Assembly (NCBI GenBank): GCA_963677085.2
Contig: CAXXFH010000004.1
Span: forward strand, 4,526,001 to 4,590,000
Length of the DNA: 64,000 nucleotides
Source of the DNA: G963677085 sp963677085
Lineage (GTDB): Bacteria; Planctomycetota; Planctomycetia; Pirellulales; Thermoguttaceae
Direction: 5' to 3'
Shown here piece by piece: positions 59,490 through 64,000 of the stretch. The translations under genes were made by a program, and so were the position numbers. The notes beneath the pieces were generated by a model that saw only the letters and a program-made list of their open reading frames with translations, did not search any database and was not told the DNA's origin. The stretch's first letter is position 1. Each line of letters opens with the position of its first letter.

Positions 59490-60998
59490 ACTTTCGCCGT
59501 GAACGCATTTATACCAAAGTCACGGGCCAGAAGGTCTTTGGACGGACTCGGCGCGCTACGAAAAGAGGCTCGATCTTTGACATCTTGGAAGAAAATCGTG
59601 CGAGCAGTGGCCTTCGCGCAGACGGATAGCGCAAGAGTTCGACCGGAGCCAGCGCCTACGCAACCCGCTGGACACGAATGACGGGCAGATGGCGCCGACC
59701 CGAAAGGCAATCGATCGTCAAGATGAACGGGTCACCCGGCTCGCCGTCGATGTCGACGTGTGGCGCTGCATGTGGCGAGCCGCGTGGCCAACGCGGGCGG
59801 GGTTCGAGTCGCGGCTGTTCATTGGCTGGCGGACGCGAGAAGAAGACCTCATTGGGCGTACGGCCGTTGAGCGTGTCATGGGGACGGTGCTCATTGTACC
59901 AATCGGTAATCAGTTCGACCTCCCGTTCGAACTGCGTTTGGTCCTCTGGTACCGTGATCATCGCCAGAAGCTCTTTGATGGTCCGATGAAAACGTTCGAC
60001 AACGGCAATGCTGCCGTGCCGGCCGACGGCACCGAACCGCGACAGGATGTTTGTCGCCTTGCACCATTGTTCGAAGTTCGCGCACTTGAATTGAGAGCCC
60101 TGATCCACAATCGGGTGCTTTGGTTTGGTTCTTTTCTTGCGAAGGATGCGGTCGAAGGCCGCGGTCACGTCTTCCGACGAAGGCTTCGACTTGAAGACGG
60201 CGAAGCCCATGGAACGGCGGGAATAGTGATCCACGACGTTCAACAGCCACCAACATACGGGCCAGCGTGCCAGATTGCGTGGGGAACCCAGTGAGTCCAA
60301 AAGCCGCCGCTGATCGGCACGGCCGTCAGGTCGGCGTGCCACGTGTGGCCGGCATATTTGGCCACGATGCGACGCTGTTTGCGCGATTCATTTTCCGTCG
60401 GCTCTGGTCTCATAGCAGGCGTCTCTTCAAGAATCCGCTGAACGGTCGATCGGCCAAGATGAACGCCGGCCCGGGCCAGTGTTTGGGAGATTTGCACCTT
60501 GCCCAATGTTGGGCAAAACAGCTTGATCCGCTGGACCGCGTAGCGAACCAGATCAGGAAAACGATTCACCAGCGTGTTTGTCCGACGTAGCGAATCGTCA
60601 TCGGCCCGTCGAAGCCATGCTCGGACCGTGGCGTCGGAGACGAAAAACCGGCGAGCCGTTTCGGCCTTGCTTCAGCCGCACATTGTGCGGAGTTCGAGAA
60701 TGGCCATCCGCTCGACCGGCAGAAACTGCGGCCGACGGTGTGGGGCAATACGTCGCATCCGGGTGCCGTTGATTCGCAACTCCTCACGCAGCGCGGCCAC
60801 TTCCGTTTCCAACTGGTGGATTCTCGCCCGCAGCACGTGGCCTTCCTCGACGAGAAACTCGTGGCCCGCGAACATGGCGATCCGCACGATGCCGATGATG
60901 TTCAACACCGCGTGGCGGATATTTCTGGTCCAGCCGTTCGGCAACGGCAACGCCTCAAGATCGTGTTCGCGAAGTTCGTCGCCCATGGTGTCGCTCAC
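59490..60998 (-). mobile_element. IS481-like element, right copy
   Basis: It contains the decayed transposase gene listed next and the 3' flank 59490-59655, which is also conserved at 15600-15765. The orientation is the same as that of the split left copy, so the two bracket the 38-kb island as direct repeats. No clear terminal repeats or target duplication were found. Confidence 0.7.
59656..60998 (-). pseudogene. IS481-like DDE transposase, stop codon and frameshift
   Basis: The reconstructed chain starts MSDTMGDELREHDLEALPLP and has a coiled coil. It then has KAETARRFFVSDATVRAWLR (HTH), HTWHADLTAVPISGGFW (first Asp), HPIVDQGSQFKCANFEQWC (second Asp), VVERFHRTIKELLAM (Glu) and ITDWYNEHRPHDTLNG. 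A TGA replaces a Trp codon near 60670, and a 1-bp shift near 60245 separates PYVGG from WLLNVVDHYS. The catalytic triad is present, but the reading frame is not continuous. Confidence 0.8.
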
Positions 60999-61245
60999 CG
61001 ATGGCTCGAAAGCTTTCGATTGTAGCAGGCTTGCGTGATGATTGGTGCGACGGGTGCATTTGACTTATGCTGCCCTGGTTGGCGATCGTGAAGTTCCGCG
61101 TGGCATCTTGCCGTTATGATGCTGGGTTTCGGCACACCCCAAGAGGGCCGCCGAAAGTCGCTGGACCACTTCAGTTGGCGACGAGAGCGGTCCTTTGCCA
61201 AAAAATCCGAAAAGGTGGCGCGTTCACGCGGCTCACACCGCCACG

Positions 61246-62769
61246 TTAGCTGATGAGGCGGTTCAGCAGGGAGTCGAGCGAAACCATGGCAAAACGGGTG
61301 ATCATGTCGGAAGTAGCAAACGGGAGATAGAGCTGCCCGTTGTGGATCATCGTTCCACAGGTGTAGGCGACGTTGGGCACGTAGCCGTCGCGTTCCTTTT
61401 CGGTTGGCGTGATCAGCGGCTCGTCGAGATAACCGAGCACCTTCAGTGGGTCGTTAAGGTCCAACAACACGGCGCCGATGCAGTAGGTGCGCATCGGCCC
61501 GACGCCGTGCGTCAACAGCAGCCAGCCTTCCGGGGTTTCCAGGGGCGAACCGCAGTTACCAATCTGTACGAACTCCCAGGGATAGCGTGGCGTCTGGAGC
61601 AACTCGGCGGTCTCCCAGAAGTGAACGATGTCGGAAACCATGATGTAAAGGTTCTGGCCGTCGATTCGGGAACACATTACATAGTGTCCGTCGATCCGCC
61701 GCGGGAAGAGCGCCATGCCCTTGTTTTGCGCGCGGGCGCCGTTGATCGTATGCACGCCGATATTGAGAAAGTCTTGCGTCTCGATCAATTGTGGCAACAC
61801 GCGATAGCCATCGAAGGCCGTGCAGGTTCCATAGTAAGTGATCGTGCCGTCGTCGTCGACGAAGCGGACCATGCGCAGGTCCTCGATGCCGTGGCTTTCA
61901 TTGCTGGTCTGGGGGAAAATTACCATCTCGGACACCTCCGCATCCTTGGAAAGCTCCAACTGGTAATTCGAGTGGGCCAGCCAGCGAATGTCTTCGAGCG
62001 CGTTCTCGATCTGGAACTTCTCGGATGAGGCATCTCGCGTCTCGGTGATAGCATGTTCGAGTTGGGCCGAGGTGAAAGAGTCGGCGAGGCGGTCCAGCAC
62101 CAGGTTTGCCACTCCCTCATAGACGCCAATGTCTTTGAGCTTTCGCCGGAACAGAGATTTGTCGTACTGCTTGTCAGGCACGATGCGGCCCGGTCTGGTG
62201 AGACGGCTGCACGGATCGATCTGGATCTTGTGATCGGAGTAGATGACTCCGGTGCGGAAAACGATCGAGGACACGTGCCCCTCACCCGTCGCCCGGAGGC
62301 TCATAATGAACCGCACCGCGCCGGCGGGAAGGTTCTGCTGGTCGTGATGTGGGACGATCGACGGATTGAACAGCGCCGCCGACTCGATCGAGTACTCCGC
62401 AGTCAAGTACGCCCCGATGAGCATGCGTTGGTTGTGCGAGAAATCGTCCGACAGTCCAATCATGGCCATCGCCGTCCGGTAATTCTCGTCCAGCACCGAG
62501 ACAATGTTGCCGTGGCGGGTGCGGAATCTCAGGAATACGTCGTCCAGTAACCGATCCACCTGTCCGCCACTCAAAGCGACGACGCGTTCGACGACGTTGC
62601 GGATCCTCGCTTCGCCTCCGGGATCGAAGAATCGGGTGATGACGCGACGAATGTCACTGGTGAAGGTGACCGGCAAACGCCGGACCCGCAAGGTGCCACG
62701 TCGGCCTTTTCGGTTGCTAGCTGGAGGTAGTCGATCGTGGCCGGGAGTGTCGTTCAAGATGTTCTCCAT
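61246..62769 (-). CDS. GH130-family glycoside phosphorylase/hydrolase (large)
   Basis: The protein has 507 residues. The C-terminal two thirds form a five-bladed propeller with IEDLRMVRFVDDDGTITYYG, GMALFPRRIDGHYVMCSRID, GSPLETPEGWLLLTHGVGPM and YCIGAVLLDLNDPLKVLGYL, the GH130 pattern. An extra N-terminal domain of about 170 residues precedes it. GH130 enzymes act on beta-mannosides by phosphorolysis or hydrolysis; the substrate is unknown. A second GH130 gene lies 67 bp upstream on the same strand. Confidence 0.85.
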   Translation of the reverse strand: MENILNDTPGHDRLPPASNRKGRRGTLRVRRLPVTFTSDIRRVITRFFDPGGEARIRNVVERVVALSGGQVDRLLDDVFLRFRTRHGNIVSVLDENYRTAMAMIGLSDDFSHNQRMLIGAYLTAEYSIESAALFNPSIVPHHDQQNLPAGAVRFIMSLRATGEGHVSSIVFRTGVIYSDHKIQIDPCSRLTRPGRIVPDKQYDKSLFRRKLKDIGVYEGVANLVLDRLADSFTSAQLEHAITETRDASSEKFQIENALEDIRWLAHSNYQLELSKDAEVSEMVIFPQTSNESHGIEDLRMVRFVDDDGTITYYGTCTAFDGYRVLPQLIETQDFLNIGVHTINGARAQNKGMALFPRRIDGHYVMCSRIDGQNLYIMVSDIVHFWETAELLQTPRYPWEFVQIGNCGSPLETPEGWLLLTHGVGPMRTYCIGAVLLDLNDPLKVLGYLDEPLITPTEKERDGYVPNVAYTCGTMIHNGQLYLPFATSDMITRFAMVSLDSLLNRLIS

Positions 62770-62836
62770 TCATACCAACGCCATGCTTGACATTTTCATC
62801 CGCCGCCATGATCCCATGGACTTGCCTTCACTCGAA

Positions 62837-63844
62837 TTACGTCATAGTCCTGCGATTGACTGTCTGGGGGGCCGGGCATGTTCCAAGGTATCTCAGCAGA
62901 TCGGAGAGTTGGGCTGTGGCCAACGCCATACAGGTATCCGCGCCTCCATAATAAAGACGGATCTCGCCGCTTGGTCTATCCAAGGTCCAGCCGCAGGGAA
63001 ACACTACGCCGTTGACGTCGCCCTGGCGCTCGTAGGACAGTTCGGGGGCAAATATCCATTCATCGCTTCGCCGAAGTACCCGACAAGGATCCTCCAAGTC
63101 GAGCAAAGCCAGCCCAAGTCGATACAGACACCCACCGGCAGTTACGCGCACACCGTGGTAAAGGATTAGCCAGCCCTCCGGGGTCTCCAGCGGGGGTGGA
63201 CCTAAGCCGATCTTGTTGGCATCCCACCAGGCGCCTCGCCTCGCTTGAAAGAGGATACGATGATCTCCCCAATGCGTCAGATCGGGTGAGAAGGAGAGCC
63301 AGATATGCGCACCCGAACTTCCGGCGGAGACCGGGCGATGAATCATCGCGTACCGATTTCCGAACCGGCGGGGGAAGACGGCCGCATCCTTATCCTCAGG
63401 GGGCATGACCGGGCCGAGCCGCGAGAAGGAGGTAAAATCCTTGGTTTCCGCCAGAGAAACCAGCGGACCGCTGGGTGAGTAGGCCGTATAGGCAATGATC
63501 CACTGGGCCCGGTCGTCGACCCACGTCACACGAGGGTCTTCCACGCCCCAGGCCTCTTCCGAGTGGTTCGACGGATCGGGAGCGAAACTGGGCTGCGAAT
63601 CGACTCGCCAATTCGACACGCCGTCGTTACTGCGGGCTACGGTCAGATGCGAATGTCCCCGACGGTCCTCGACGCGGACGAGCAGGATCGTCTCATCGTC
63701 CATCTGACAAACGCCGGCGTTGAAGACTGTGTGTGCCGGGTAAGGCCAATCCCGGGCCGTGAGGATCGGGTTGGCGGCATGGCGATGAAACAAGTCCGTG
63801 TACAGATTAGGTATTTCCGTTTCGCGATGCATGGGAAGTCTCAT
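62837..63844 (-). CDS. GH130-family glycoside phosphorylase/hydrolase (small)
   Basis: The protein has 335 residues. NPILTARDWPYPAHTVFNAG, GVEDPRVTWVDDRAQWIIAY, DAAVFPRRFGNRYAMIHRPV, PPPLETPEGWLILYHGV and CLYRLGLALLDLEDPCRVLR are the complete GH130 propeller. It is close to the usual single-domain length of the family, unlike its longer neighbour. ATG 63844 is chosen; ATG 63832 is also possible. The two genes probably form a beta-mannan or mannoside-using operon. Confidence 0.85.
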   Translation of the reverse strand: MRLPMHRETEIPNLYTDLFHRHAANPILTARDWPYPAHTVFNAGVCQMDDETILLVRVEDRRGHSHLTVARSNDGVSNWRVDSQPSFAPDPSNHSEEAWGVEDPRVTWVDDRAQWIIAYTAYSPSGPLVSLAETKDFTSFSRLGPVMPPEDKDAAVFPRRFGNRYAMIHRPVSAGSSGAHIWLSFSPDLTHWGDHRILFQARRGAWWDANKIGLGPPPLETPEGWLILYHGVRVTAGGCLYRLGLALLDLEDPCRVLRRSDEWIFAPELSYERQGDVNGVVFPCGWTLDRPSGEIRLYYGGADTCMALATAQLSDLLRYLGTCPAPQTVNRRTMT

Positions 63845-64000
63845 ATATCCAGTCGGAAGGATGATTAGGCAAATGGCCACCCAGTACGGTTGCTACAGCT
63901 TACCTTGCGATACACCGCCCGACCGACCACAACGGACAAGTCGGATGATGGTTACGCAATGGCGACCGCAGGCTTCCGGTTGTCGCTCAGCGACCTTTGG

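Overview
The window looks like a planctomycete chromosome, probably of the Pirellulales type. The evidence is a DUF1559 prepilin-like protein, two PEP-CTERM proteins, a large secreted HzsA-like protein with CxxCH haem motifs, YxWGxW repeats, frequent TTG/GTG starts and heavy IS decay. No rRNA, tRNA or CRISPR array was seen.

Region 1 (1-12.8 kb) is ordinary planctomycete content. It holds a partial metal-ABC binding lipoprotein, a GNAT acetyltransferase, and an overlapping pair of M16 peptidases of which the first has lost its zinc site. A GntR/FCD regulator follows, with a palindromic site at its own start and two more on the promoter of the next gene. Then come two PEP-CTERM proteins, the DUF1559 protein, a small lipoprotein and the HzsA-like protein. 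A 104-bp MITE-like repeat occurs twice complete and once partial at gene edges.

Region 2 (13-21.1 kb) is a mobile-element pile-up. It contains an IS66 end, a complete ISAs1 element with a 10-bp target duplication, a truncated sulfatase gene and integrase-type transposase remnants. An IS481-like transposase gene has been split by a serine-recombinase element (A), and A's own recombinase gene has been split by a second element (B) of the same design. Each element carries a DUF5372-like gene, a small W-rich gene and a large serine recombinase.

Region 3 (21.2-59.3 kb) is an island for protein quality control, membrane stress and ion homeostasis. It includes DUF502, CsrA, four DUF2294 (MpsC) copies, an MscS-related membrane protein, GroEL remnant, DnaK, an SPFH protein, a YugP relic without its HExxH, and two Hsp20. 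It also has a radical SAM protein, D-lactate dehydrogenase, a CdaA diadenylate cyclase fused to a YbbR domain, PTS enzyme I and acetolactate synthase. The island ends in one translationally coupled run, trkH-trkA-atpDCQRBEF-(pmp3)-atpAG, encoding K+ uptake and an N-type Na+ F-ATPase. Many of its genes are truncated or frameshifted. IS481-like remnants in the same orientation lie at both edges (15.6-21.1 and 59.5-61.0 kb).

The strongest candidate for something undescribed is a family of five structured RNAs in this island (25.2, 33.6, 36.0, 43.0 and 45.1 kb). Each has its own promoter with a 16-bp spacer, an invariant core, two hairpins with compensatory changes and an intrinsic terminator. 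Each lies on the sense strand upstream of a stress-type gene, and three of the five are divergent from a DUF2294 gene.

Region 4 (61.2-63.8 kb) has two tandem GH130 glycoside phosphorylase/hydrolase genes on the minus strand.
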